DNA of 64,000 nt, taken from assembly GCA_030066015.1 (NCBI GenBank), contig JASJCL010000011.1, positions 16,569 through 80,568 of the forward strand, read 5' to 3'. The notes beneath the pieces were generated by a model. It was not told where the DNA came from and ran no database searches. It saw nothing but the letters and a program-made list of their open reading frames with translations. Of the stretch, positions 35,593 to 44,419 are shown piece after piece. Source of the stretch: Desulfosarcinaceae bacterium (GTDB lineage: Bacteria > Desulfobacterota > Desulfobacteria > Desulfobacterales > Desulfosarcinaceae). The number at the start of each line of letters is the position of its first letter. Positions within the stretch are counted from its first letter, which is position 1. Made by a program: the position numbers and the translations under genes.

Positions 35593-36630
35593 ATGCAGGA
35601 GATATTGATTACGGGAGGGGCGGGTTTCACCGGCACCAACTTTGCGGCCGCCTATTTGGCCAAGGGGTGCCGGGTCACCCTTTTCGACAACCTGTCGCGC
35701 AAGGGCAGCCGTGAGAATCTGGAATTCCTGAAGCGGCATGCACAGGCTGAGCACTTGTCGATCATAGAGGGCGATATCCGGCAGCCCACTGCGGCGGTCA
35801 AGGCCGCCGTCGAGCGGTCCGATGTCCTCTTCCACTTCGCCGCCCAGGTGGCCGTGACAACCTCGGTGGCAGATCCGCGAGACGATTTTGAGCACAACGC
35901 CCTGGGCACCCTCAACATGCTCGAACTGGTACGCACATCGCAGGGAAAACACCCGGTCTTCTTCTTCGCCTCCACCAACAAGGTCTACGGCGGCATGGAG
36001 GATGTGGTGATCGAGAAGGGCGACACCAGCTATTACTACCGCGACTTCCCCAACGGTATTCCCGAAGATCGCATCCTCGACTTTCACTCCCCGTATGGTT
36101 GCTCCAAGGGCGCCGCCGATCAATACGTACGCGATTACGCCCGCATCTACGGCATTCGGAGCGTGGTTTTTCGCCAGAGCTGCATCTACGGATATCGTCA
36201 ATTCGGCATCGAAGACCAGGGCTGGGTGGCCTGGTTCGTCATAGCGGCCATTCTCGGGCGCCCGATCACCATCTATGGCGACGGCATGCAGGTGCGAGAC
36301 GTGCTCTTTGTCGAGGACCTTATCGAGGCCTACGACATGGCCTGGAACCAGATTGAGGTCACCAGTGGACAGGTGTTCAACATCGGCGGTGGGCCTGTGA
36401 ACACCATGTCCCTGCTGCAACTGCTGGACATTCTGCGCAACACCTTGTCCATTGAGCTGCCAGTGACGCATACCGACTGGCGTCCAGGAGATCAACCCGT
36501 CTACGTGTCGGACATCGGTAAGGCGGAGCAGACCTTCGGCTGGCGTCCCAGAACCAATTGTCGGCAAGGGGTTGCCAAGCTCATCGCCTGGGTCCAGGAG
36601 AACCACCCGATGCTTGCGCAATTGTTTTGA
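35593..36630 (+). CDS. NAD-dependent epimerase, CDP-paratose 2-epimerase (RfbE)-like
   Basis: This extended SDR nucleotide-sugar enzyme is 345 residues. It has the NAD-binding ILITGGAGFTGTNFAAAYLA, then TLFDNLSRKGSRENLEFLK and the catalytic SPYGCSKGAADQYV (Y-x3-K). The GIEDQGWVAWFVIAAILG block resembles RfbE, which converts CDP-paratose to CDP-tyvelose. No CDP-dideoxyhexose genes (rfbF, G, H, S) are in the window, so another nucleotide sugar is possible. ATG 35593 has AGGAG upstream and suits the Rossmann start. Confidence 0.85.
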   Translation: MQEILITGGAGFTGTNFAAAYLAKGCRVTLFDNLSRKGSRENLEFLKRHAQAEHLSIIEGDIRQPTAAVKAAVERSDVLFHFAAQVAVTTSVADPRDDFEHNALGTLNMLELVRTSQGKHPVFFFASTNKVYGGMEDVVIEKGDTSYYYRDFPNGIPEDRILDFHSPYGCSKGAADQYVRDYARIYGIRSVVFRQSCIYGYRQFGIEDQGWVAWFVIAAILGRPITIYGDGMQVRDVLFVEDLIEAYDMAWNQIEVTSGQVFNIGGGPVNTMSLLQLLDILRNTLSIELPVTHTDWRPGDQPVYVSDIGKAEQTFGWRPRTNCRQGVAKLIAWVQENHPMLAQLF

Positions 36631-36658
36631 CGGTTGGACGGGCGGCGACTTCTGCCGC

Positions 36659-37798
36659 TCAGCGACTGAAACGTCGGTAGACGCTTAGGGTCTGCGCAGC
36701 CATGGACCGCGGGGAGAAGCGATCGGCGTGACGATAGCCGCGATCGATGCAGCGCCGGCGCAGGTCGGCATCGGTCAGCAGCCGCTCGATCCCATTGGCG
36801 ATCTCCTCCACCGAGGTGGGATCTACCAGGATGGCGGCCTTCCCCCCGGCCTCGGGCAGGGATGAGACTTTGCCGGTCAAGACCGGTGTCCCCAGGCGCA
36901 TCGCCTCCAAGACAGGATAGCCGAAGCCCTCGAACTCCGATGGGTAGGCCATGGCGGTGGCCAGCTGGTAAACACCGGCCAGATCCATCTCGTAGATGGG
37001 GCCGGTCAGGCGGATACGCTCTTGGTGTCTCAAGGCGGCGATTCCCCGTAGGATCTCCTTGTAAAACCACCCTTTGGAACCGACGATGAGAAACACACTC
37101 TCCGGCGGGATGCGACCGTCTGCGAGAAGGCGGTCGAATGCCTGGGCCGTCCGCAAGATATTTTTCCGGGGCTCAATGGTGCCCACGTAGAGCAGATAGA
37201 TCTCCGGCAGATGGTAGGTCTGGCGTATCTTCGCCAGCCGTGCCGGTTTCAGCGGTATAAAAACGTCGTCGAAGGCCGGATAGATTACCGTTATCTTTTC
37301 TTCAGGGATATCGAAACGATCTACCAGATCTCGTTTGGTGGCCTGCGATATGCTGATGATGTGGTCGGCGCGCTGGGCCGATTTGCGGAAGATATAGCGG
37401 TAGTAGTTCCGATCCCAGGTGCGAAAATACTGCGGGTATCTCAGAAAGATCAGATCCAGCATGGTCACTACCATTGGGCAGGTGGTGCAGTTCGGCAAGA
37501 CATGGCTGGGCCCGTGGAACAGCCCGTAATCCCCCTGATCCAACAGCTTTGGCAGACGGTGAAAGCGCCAGAGCGCATTACCCAAATCGCCGCCCAAACG
37601 CTGCTGTGCGGTGATGGTCGCCACCCGGGCGCTTCGTGGAGGGGCGAAGGCGCATTCGCCGGGAGGCTTGAACAGTGTCAGGCGGAGTTGATCATCAAAG
37701 TCAGGTGCCAGCAGCGCATTGACCAGGGTCCGGCTGTAGCGGCCCAGCCCGGAGGTGTTGCGGAAAAAGCGTTTGGCGTCCATAGCCACGTGGATCAT
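36659..37798 (-). CDS. GT4-family mannosyltransferase-like enzyme
   Basis: This 379-residue GT-B transferase has N-domain VAMDAKRFFRNTSGLGRYSR and LFHGPSHVLPNCTTCPMVVT. Its C-domain has LLYVGTIEPRKNILRTAQAF, RIRLTGPIYEMDLAGVYQLA and the EFEGFGYPVLEAMRLGTPV donor motif (EX7E). This pattern is typical of WbdA/MtfB-like mannosyltransferases; the substrate is not certain. ATG 37798 follows GAGAGGC. It is convergent with the epimerase (28-base gap) and divergent from the next gene. Confidence 0.87.
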   Translation of the reverse strand: MIHVAMDAKRFFRNTSGLGRYSRTLVNALLAPDFDDQLRLTLFKPPGECAFAPPRSARVATITAQQRLGGDLGNALWRFHRLPKLLDQGDYGLFHGPSHVLPNCTTCPMVVTMLDLIFLRYPQYFRTWDRNYYRYIFRKSAQRADHIISISQATKRDLVDRFDIPEEKITVIYPAFDDVFIPLKPARLAKIRQTYHLPEIYLLYVGTIEPRKNILRTAQAFDRLLADGRIPPESVFLIVGSKGWFYKEILRGIAALRHQERIRLTGPIYEMDLAGVYQLATAMAYPSEFEGFGYPVLEAMRLGTPVLTGKVSSLPEAGGKAAILVDPTSVEEIANGIERLLTDADLRRRCIDRGYRHADRFSPRSMAAQTLSVYRRFSR

Positions 37799-37937
37799 GC
37801 AGATGCCTCTCGTCAGGTAAGTGGGGAGCGCCCTCGTTGAACGCCGCACCTTTGCGGCGGCTGGGCTGGCATAATGACCAGCGATGGCTGAAAATGCAAC
37901 CCTCTGTTTACACCAGCAATGGTTCCAAGGGGTATTT

Positions 37938-39107
37938 TTGAAGATTGCCCTCACCCATATCCGTCAAGCCTGGTCGGGCGGCACGGAAACCTACCTCAAC
38001 CAACTGGCCGCCTACCTGGCAGTGCAGGGGCATTCGGTAACCATTATCTGCCGACGGCGTCAGGAAACGCCCCATACGGCCGTTCGTTTCGTGGTGCTGC
38101 GATCGCCCACCTTGGGTGTCGCCCACCGGGTGTGGCAATTCGCCCGAGATGTCTCCCGCCATCTCGATCAGCAGGCCTATGATCTCGTATACGGTCTGGG
38201 ACGGACCTGGCGCCAAGACGTGATACGCCTCGGTGGCGGCTGTCACCAGAGCTATCTGGAGCGTTCGCGGCCCCACACACTCTCCTGGGCCCAGCGGTAC
38301 CTGGGCGCGGGTCGACTCAAGCACGCGCTCTACCGCAAAATTGAAACCCGCACCTTGTCTCCTCACACTCGCCAGATTATCGTGTGCAATGCCCGCATGG
38401 TCCGCGAGGACATCGTTGCCCGTTATGGCGTTCCGCGCAGACAGATCTCCGTGGTCGGCAACGGCGTCGACTTGGACCGCTTCCATCCGGTTCTAAAGGA
38501 GGACCGCGGTCGCCATCTGCGACGGTCCTGCGGATTTAGAAAGGGGGAAACCGTGCTCCTGTTTCTGGGATCGGGGTACAAGCGCAAGGGCCTCGACCTC
38601 TTGCTCACGGCCATGCCGGCCGTCATCCGGCGATGCCCCCGGGCACGGTTGCTCGTGGTGGGTTACGATCGCCACCAGGCGGCCTTTGAGCGCAGCGCGG
38701 GTGAATTGGGCATCTCTGACCGGGTGGTGTTTCTCGGCGGGCGCCGCGATGTGGCGGACTGCTACGCTGCCAGTGACCTCTATATTTTGCCGACGCGCTA
38801 CGATCCCTTCGCCAACTCGACGCTGGAGGCCATGGCCGTCGGCCTGCCCGTCATCACCACCACGGCCAACGGCGGCAGCGAAGTGATCAGGCCGGGAATT
38901 GATGGCGAGGTCGTCGCCCCCGAGGCGGCCTCCCTCACCGAGGCGCTGCTGAACTGGTTGGACCCGGTGCGGTGCAGGAGCGCCGGCATTGCCGCCCGCC
39001 AGGCGGCCTCTCGACACAGCGCCGCATCCAAATTGGCGGCAACCATGGAACTTCTGGAACAGACCGCCGCAGCCAAACGGGCGAGTCGCCACGGCGTGCC
39101 GCAATGA
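37938..39107 (+). CDS. WaaG-like GT4 core glycosyltransferase
   Basis: This 389-residue GT4 starts KIALTHIRQAWSGGTETYLN, the WaaG/RfaG N-terminus. It has LGRTWRQDVIRLGGGCHQSY and the C-domain VLLFLGSGYKRKGLDLLLTA and YDPFANSTLEAMAVGLPVI. WaaG adds glucose to heptose II of the LPS core. The best start is TTG 37938, with AAGGGG upstream and a family-like N-terminus; an ATG at 37884 adds 18 unconserved residues. The stop overlaps the kinase gene (ATGA), which in enterobacteria also neighbours waaG. Confidence 0.86.
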   Translation: MKIALTHIRQAWSGGTETYLNQLAAYLAVQGHSVTIICRRRQETPHTAVRFVVLRSPTLGVAHRVWQFARDVSRHLDQQAYDLVYGLGRTWRQDVIRLGGGCHQSYLERSRPHTLSWAQRYLGAGRLKHALYRKIETRTLSPHTRQIIVCNARMVREDIVARYGVPRRQISVVGNGVDLDRFHPVLKEDRGRHLRRSCGFRKGETVLLFLGSGYKRKGLDLLLTAMPAVIRRCPRARLLVVGYDRHQAAFERSAGELGISDRVVFLGGRRDVADCYAASDLYILPTRYDPFANSTLEAMAVGLPVITTTANGGSEVIRPGIDGEVVAPEAASLTEALLNWLDPVRCRSAGIAARQAASRHSAASKLAATMELLEQTAAAKRASRHGVPQ

Positions 39108-39919
39108 GTCAGGATTACACGACCATCAGCGTCAACGGATTTCAGGGATGGGTGGTGGGTGGCGTTGCTTCTGGCGGCCTGCAAAACCACCTGGCGGCGA
39201 TGCTGGCAATGGAGGGCGGCGCAGCCTGGCCAGCGGGACGGGATCGCCGCATCCGCAGGATCATCTGGGCCGGTCGCCCCTATTTTGTCAAGCACTATCG
39301 GTCGCTGACCTCCAGGGCCCGCTTACGATATGCGCTTCAACGGTCCAAGGCCCACAATGCGTGGCGGCATGCGCGAGGTCTCCAACAGGCCGGTGTCGCC
39401 ACGCCCGAGGTGGTCGCCTATCTTCAGCGCGGTCACTGGTGGGACCAGCCCGAACAGGTGCTGGTGATGGAGGGGATCCCCGGAACAACCTTGCGGGAGG
39501 CGGTGCAGTCGTCCATGCCGCCTCGCCTGCGGCGGCGCCTGATCCTAGCGGTGGCCCGTTTCGTAGCCCGCCTCCACGATGCGGGGATCTACCATGGAGA
39601 TTTCTCGGCCTTCAACATCATGGTGGCCAAGGCGGCGGACACCCCCGTGGGCTGGAAAATCTATCTCATCGATCTGGACGCCATTCGGTCGGTCCGCCGA
39701 ATCTCCCTTCGCCGCCAGATCAAAAACTTGGATGAGCTGGGCCGCAACTTCACGCTCCTGTCAGAGGTTTCTGTCTTGGAGCGCCTTCGCTTTCTCCGCG
39801 CTTACGCCAGCGCCCGAAACGGGATGCCCCTGCCACTGCCCGCGCTCAAGCAAGCGGTTTGCCGCCGCACCGACACACGCATGCGGCGCTATGGCAAACG
39901 CTTTATCCCCCCCAGCTGA
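39104..39919 (+). CDS. WaaP/KdkA-like LPS core kinase
   Basis: This 271-residue protein-kinase-like enzyme probably phosphorylates a core heptose (WaaP) or Kdo. The nucleotide-loop Lys is in FVKHYRSLTSRARL. The catalytic loop is IYHGDFSAFNIMVA (HGD...N) and the metal Asp is in YLIDLDAIR. It overlaps the WaaG-like gene by four bases, matching the waaG-waaP pair known in other LPS clusters. The longer frame from 38972 is within the GT4 gene. Confidence 0.87.
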   Translation: MSQDYTTISVNGFQGWVVGGVASGGLQNHLAAMLAMEGGAAWPAGRDRRIRRIIWAGRPYFVKHYRSLTSRARLRYALQRSKAHNAWRHARGLQQAGVATPEVVAYLQRGHWWDQPEQVLVMEGIPGTTLREAVQSSMPPRLRRRLILAVARFVARLHDAGIYHGDFSAFNIMVAKAADTPVGWKIYLIDLDAIRSVRRISLRRQIKNLDELGRNFTLLSEVSVLERLRFLRAYASARNGMPLPLPALKQAVCRRTDTRMRRYGKRFIPPS

Positions 39920-39930
39920 CTTGGCGCGCG

Positions 39931-40947
39931 TCACCACCCCAGCTCCGCCATGGCCCATCTGCGAAACGCAGCCAATGCCGCCCGCGGGTCGTAAGTCGTA
40001 AGGCAGATGATCCCAATATCGCAATAGTTCTGATTGCAGGGTTGGCACTCGATGCCCTTGCGCACGCTGAGGTGCCGATCGGACGGGTAGGCCCAGCCGC
40101 GGCTGGTGGATCCCAGTATGGTGAAGCTGGGCGTATTCACCGCCACTGCGATGTGGCGGGGTGCCGAGCAGTTGCCCAAGTGGGCGTCGGCAGCCTTGAT
40201 CAGCGCGGCGGACTGGCGCAAATCGGTCGCCGGTGCCACCACGGCACTTCCCCGCGACGCCTTCACGACCGCCTCGGCCACCGGCAGTTCATCCGGCCCC
40301 CAGAGCACCACTGGCAGCAGATCCAGCCGGTCGGCCAACATCCGGCACAACTCGCCGAAGTGCGCTGCCGGCCATCGTCGCGTCGCGCGCCGATGGCTGG
40401 GATCAACGGTGATGAGGCGCTGACGGCCATGCTGCGCCAATTCCTTACGCAGCTCTTGGCCCCACAGAACTTCCATGGGTGTCAAGAAGATTTCCGGCCG
40501 AAGCCAGTCGGAGGTGATCTGCAGGGGAGCTAGAAGGCTTTTTTTGTAGGTGACCGCATAGCCGTCGGCGGGCGTAACCTGGTGGGTGTAGAGCCGGCCC
40601 CGCCCTTTTTTGGGATAACTGATGCGCATTGGGGCGCCCGATCCGAAGGCCAATTGGGCGGAGCGGGGATTGGCCATGAAGTCGAGCACGGCATCGAAAC
40701 GGTGCTGACGCAAGCGCCAGATAGTGTTGAGGGTGCGCCAAACCCCGTCTCTACGGCGCGTGACGAGCACCTCGTCGATATAGGGGTTGTGGGACAGCAG
40801 ATGGTGGCTGGGACTTTCGGTGAGAAAGGCAACCCTCGCCGCCGGATGCGCCTCCTTGAGAATGTGGGCGATGGGGGTCGTGAGAATGACGTCGCCCACT
40901 TGGCGCAGCTGAATGATGAGAAACCGCTTCATGGAACGCTGTATCAT
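39931..40947 (-). CDS. ADP-heptose:LPS heptosyltransferase (GT9)
   Basis: This 338-residue GT9 enzyme has the N-terminal acceptor motif FLIIQLRQVGDVILTTPIAH and the donor region WPAAHFGELCRML. It also has GNCSAPRHIAVAVNTPSFTI, where heptosyltransferases usually read GxDxGxxHxAAA; here Asp is replaced by Asn-Cys-Ser. A Cys cluster, CQPCNQNYCDIGIICL, lies near the C-terminus. The start ATG 40947 overlaps the upstream GT4 stop. It could be WaaC, WaaF or WaaQ-like; the order of addition is not deducible. Confidence 0.87.
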   Translation of the reverse strand: MIQRSMKRFLIIQLRQVGDVILTTPIAHILKEAHPAARVAFLTESPSHHLLSHNPYIDEVLVTRRRDGVWRTLNTIWRLRQHRFDAVLDFMANPRSAQLAFGSGAPMRISYPKKGRGRLYTHQVTPADGYAVTYKKSLLAPLQITSDWLRPEIFLTPMEVLWGQELRKELAQHGRQRLITVDPSHRRATRRWPAAHFGELCRMLADRLDLLPVVLWGPDELPVAEAVVKASRGSAVVAPATDLRQSAALIKAADAHLGNCSAPRHIAVAVNTPSFTILGSTSRGWAYPSDRHLSVRKGIECQPCNQNYCDIGIICLTTYDPRAALAAFRRWAMAELGW

Positions 40948-42086
40948 TTCAAGTCGCCGAACAATTCCATATAGCGGCCGTAGAACGCCGCCTCCGAATA
41001 GTGTTGTTGGTAGGTTTCGGCCGCCCTGCGGGCCATGTCCCGGCGTAAAGCGGGCGTGTCGACGAGACGGATGATGGCGCGCGCCAGCGCGGGGCCGTCG
41101 CCTGCCGGTATGCGCTCGCCCGTCACGCCGGGGATGACGATCTCGCCGACGGCGTTCACCGCAGTGGCGACCACCGCCTTGCCCAGGTACATAAACTCCA
41201 GCAGGACCCGGCTGATGGTTTCCGAGGTGATGGAGTTCACCACACCGATATCGATCCGCTGCATCAGCCCGGCGATGTCATCCACCTGTCCGACAAAGGT
41301 GAAGTGAGACGAAACACCAGCCGCCGCCACACGCCGCTGAAGTGCTTCGCGGGAAAGATCCACATCCTTGCCCGCTACGAGGAAGTGTAGATCGCTGCGC
41401 AGGTGTGCGAGGGCGATGGCGACGGTGATGAAGCGCGCCTGGTCCTTGACCGCGCTCAGCCGGCCGATCATTCCAATGAGGATTCTATCCGGCGGTATCG
41501 CGTATCGGCTTGCGATGGTTGCGGTTGGGGTTCGGGGGCGGAAGTGATCCTCATCCACACTGCCGTAGATTACGCGGACCCGCTTCTGGATCGGATCAAA
41601 CACCGCGGCATTGTCTCGCAGCAGTTGGCGGCAGGTGAGCACGACGGCATCCGCCAGGCGATAGCGAAGACGGGATAGAAAATGCGGCTGAATGCGGCGC
41701 TGGTCTCCGCGGGTGATCACCAGACGGGTGCGGCAGCAGAACTTGGCCAGCAGGCCGAAACTGTGGTCCTCGGAGCGATGGGAGTTGATGATTTCGATCC
41801 CTTGCGTTCTGACCAACTTCATCAGGCGGCGGAAACTGCGCAGTAGCTTGAGCGGATGACCACCGTAGAAGGCCAGTGGGGCGACCTGCAGGCCATATCG
41901 GCGCGCCATAGCATAGGCCGGGTAGCCGGGATCACAACCCACCCAGACCCGGTGGCCGTTGCGATGCAGCAGACGGGCGATATTCACCGCATAGAACGCC
42001 GTGGCATTCCACCAGCGGACATTGATGAGAATGAGAATACAGTATGAACGCGGCGGCGGCATAGACTCCCAGTTGTCTGTGGCCAT
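40944..42086 (-). CDS. GT4-family glycosyltransferase
   Basis: This 380-residue GT-B enzyme has ILILINVRWWNATAFYAVNI at the N-terminus and INSHRSEDHSF. The C-domain has ILIGMIGRLSAVKDQARFI and ETISRVLLEFMYLGKAVV (EX7E). ATG 42086 has GAGG at a good distance; a longer frame to 42200 overlaps the divergent gene's leader. It is translationally coupled to the GT9 gene downstream. The substrate is unknown; LPS core by context. Confidence 0.85.
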   Translation of the reverse strand: MATDNWESMPPPRSYCILILINVRWWNATAFYAVNIARLLHRNGHRVWVGCDPGYPAYAMARRYGLQVAPLAFYGGHPLKLLRSFRRLMKLVRTQGIEIINSHRSEDHSFGLLAKFCCRTRLVITRGDQRRIQPHFLSRLRYRLADAVVLTCRQLLRDNAAVFDPIQKRVRVIYGSVDEDHFRPRTPTATIASRYAIPPDRILIGMIGRLSAVKDQARFITVAIALAHLRSDLHFLVAGKDVDLSREALQRRVAAAGVSSHFTFVGQVDDIAGLMQRIDIGVVNSITSETISRVLLEFMYLGKAVVATAVNAVGEIVIPGVTGERIPAGDGPALARAIIRLVDTPALRRDMARRAAETYQQHYSEAAFYGRYMELFGDLK

Positions 42087-42296
42087 TGCGTTGGCCTCGG
42101 TACTGCACCTGCTGCATCTACAGCCCGCGCCAGCATAACGAACTCTCCGGTGCGACTCAATCGAAAAGCCCGCCAACTTCTTCGAAAAAAGCATAGACAC
42201 GGGCCGAGGCGCGTTTTAAAAGGAGCCCACCTAAGGTCGCCCGGTAGCGCTGGCGAAACGCTGTTCGGGGGATTCCGTTTGATGGTGGAGGGAACG

Positions 42297-43400
42297 ATGT
42301 CGATCCGGGTGCTGCACATCGATGCCGAATATGGCTGGCGTGGCGGTCAGCAGCAGGTCGTCTACTTGCACGAGGGACTGCACGACCGGGGGTGGCCCAC
42401 CACCCTGGCCTGCCAGCCGAAGTCCGATTTGTGGAACTACTGCCGCGGGCACGAGCTGCCCTGTGCAGCGGTTCGCATGCGCAACGAAGTGGATCTTTTG
42501 GCGGCCTATCGCATCGCTAGGCACTGTCGCCGCATGGGGGTCCAGGTGATCCACGCCCACGCCGCCCATGCCCACGCCATTGCGCTCTGGGTAAAATGGT
42601 TCCATCCTTCCCTGCGCTTCATCTCCACCCGGCGAGTCGACTTCTCCATTCGCCACACCATCTTCAGCCGTCTCAAGTACACCCATAAAAGCGTTGACCG
42701 CATCGTGTGCATCAGTGACCTGGTGCGACGAGTTCTGGTTGCCGATGGTGTCTCGCCCCATCGCTTGACCACCATCCATAGCGGCGTCGACACGGGCAAG
42801 CATGCCCACATTGGCAAGATGGGCACATTTAAAGCGGAACTGGGGATTCCCACGGACCACCTCCTCGTGGGTACCATCGCCGCTGTGGTGGGGCATAAAG
42901 ACTATCCCAATCTCCTTCGAGCGGCACGTCATGTTATCGATGGGAATGATAAGGTGAGCTTCTGTGCGGTTGGAGACGGCGACCAATGGGACGCCGCCCA
43001 ACAACTGCACCGCGAGCTGGATCTGGCGGGGCGATTTGTCTTTGCCGGTTATCGACGCGATGTGGGGCGCTTCTTGAAAAATTTTGATCTCTTTGTGTTG
43101 GCCTCACGGGAGGAGGGGTTGGGAACCTCCCTGCTCGACGCCCAGGCGGCAGGGCTGCCCGTCGTGGCCACCAGGGCCGGCGGCATCCCCGAAGTGGTGA
43201 CGGATGGTCGCAACGGACGCCTCGTGCCGGCCCGGGATGCCCGGGCGCTGGCCGATGCCGTCCTGCAGCTGGCGGCAGACACAGCGTTCCGGCAACGCTT
43301 GGGAGATCAGGCCCGGCAGGATGTAGCGCGCTTCGCGGTGGAGAACACCGTGGATGCCTACCTCAAGCTCTATTCGGAATTGCTGACCCCTCACGCTTGA
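42297..43400 (+). CDS. GT4-family glycosyltransferase
   Basis: This 367-residue transferase opens RVLHIDAEYGWRGGQQQVVY, an N-domain that binds the acceptor. It continues with VIHAHAAHAHAIALWVKW and ISTRRVDFSIRHTIFSRL. The C-domain has LLVGTIAAVVGHKDYPNLLR and ASREEGLGTSLLDAQAAGLP (EX7-type donor site). GGAGG is seven bases before the ATG. The 3' end overlaps the convergent GT gene by ten bases. It is probably an LPS core enzyme. Confidence 0.86.
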   Translation: MSIRVLHIDAEYGWRGGQQQVVYLHEGLHDRGWPTTLACQPKSDLWNYCRGHELPCAAVRMRNEVDLLAAYRIARHCRRMGVQVIHAHAAHAHAIALWVKWFHPSLRFISTRRVDFSIRHTIFSRLKYTHKSVDRIVCISDLVRRVLVADGVSPHRLTTIHSGVDTGKHAHIGKMGTFKAELGIPTDHLLVGTIAAVVGHKDYPNLLRAARHVIDGNDKVSFCAVGDGDQWDAAQQLHRELDLAGRFVFAGYRRDVGRFLKNFDLFVLASREEGLGTSLLDAQAAGLPVVATRAGGIPEVVTDGRNGRLVPARDARALADAVLQLAADTAFRQRLGDQARQDVARFAVENTVDAYLKLYSELLTPHA

Positions 43401-44419
43401 AGCCCCAGGGTTTTCCAAAGCGATCGGGCGCTGGGCTTCAGATCAAACCGCGCGACAACCTTCTCGCGCGCCTTGTCCGCCATCTGCCGTCGCAGCCCCG
43501 GATGCTGCACCAATCGCCCCACATAGCGGCGCCAGTCGGTGATCTCCTCCACCAGAAAACCATCCTCGCCATGATCGATAATTTCCGTGTTGAATCCCAC
43601 CGCCGAGGCCACCGGCACCACACCGCAGGCCATGTACTGGAGGAGCTTGAAGCCGCATTTGCCGCGGGTGTATTCATCGTCGCTGAGGGGCATCAGGCCC
43701 ACGTCGAAAGTCTGTAATTGTCGGATCTCCGCTTCGGCGGACCACAGATGAAAGTCGATGCCGGCGGAATCTCGGTCCAGCCGGTTTTCATTGGAGACCA
43801 CCTGAAGAATGGGCGTTGGGGAGAGGGCGCGCAATCGCTCGAGAACCTCGGGGAGGAAGTGCTGGTTGGCGGCGGTCCCCATCCAGCCTACCGTTGGGGG
43901 ACCCTCCTTGGGCGCGTCCGCAGCGGCCGGGCGGTAACGTGTGGTGTCAATGGGGGTGGGCAGGACGGTGACCCGCGAGTGATACTGCTGCGCTTTCTGG
44001 GCCAGAAAGCGATTGCCGGCGATGATGCCGTCCACCCGTCGACAGGTGGCTGCAAAGCGCCCCTCATCCTTAGTGGTGGCGCGCGCGGCTCCTGGATGAT
44101 GGGTCCATACGGCGTCGTCGAAATCGTAGTAAAGCCGTCGGCAGCGGCGTTGGAGCAATGCCAGAAAAGCGGTCGGCAGCAGTTTTTTCTGCAACACGAT
44201 GCTGTCCGCATGGGGCAGCTGCAGAAAGGTCAGGAAACGGGCGAAGAAGTTTTTGGGGATGCGGCGCCAGCCAATTTGGTAGCCCATTTGGGAGCCCAGC
44301 CTTACATACGGCAGCACCCGGAAGCGGACACTGGGCAATCGGTCGCCGCCCTGGGTGAGAAAAAGAAGGCGCCACCGCTCATCGTCGGCAACGATGGATT
44401 CGCTCACCGATGGCCTCAC
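43391..44419 (-). CDS. GT1/GT4-like glycosyltransferase
   Basis: This 342-residue protein has a divergent N-domain (LLFLTQGGDRLPSVRFRVLP, RLYYDFDDAVW). Its clear GT-B C-domain has PTVGWMGTAANQHFLPEVLE and GFKLLQYMACGVVPVAS, with TYD/E-type donor contacts. Translation starts at GTG 44419, overlapping the upstream heptosyltransferase stop (GTGA). The family is less typical than its neighbours, and the sugar is unknown. Confidence 0.82.
   Translation of the reverse strand: MRPSVSESIVADDERWRLLFLTQGGDRLPSVRFRVLPYVRLGSQMGYQIGWRRIPKNFFARFLTFLQLPHADSIVLQKKLLPTAFLALLQRRCRRLYYDFDDAVWTHHPGAARATTKDEGRFAATCRRVDGIIAGNRFLAQKAQQYHSRVTVLPTPIDTTRYRPAAADAPKEGPPTVGWMGTAANQHFLPEVLERLRALSPTPILQVVSNENRLDRDSAGIDFHLWSAEAEIRQLQTFDVGLMPLSDDEYTRGKCGFKLLQYMACGVVPVASAVGFNTEIIDHGEDGFLVEEITDWRRYVGRLVQHPGLRRQMADKAREKVVARFDLKPSARSLWKTLGLQA

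Noticed and set aside
37884..37937. ATG start for the WaaG-like gene
   Set aside because: The extra 18 residues are not family-like. TTG 37938 has a better ribosome site and begins right at the conserved KIALTHIRQAWSGGTE.
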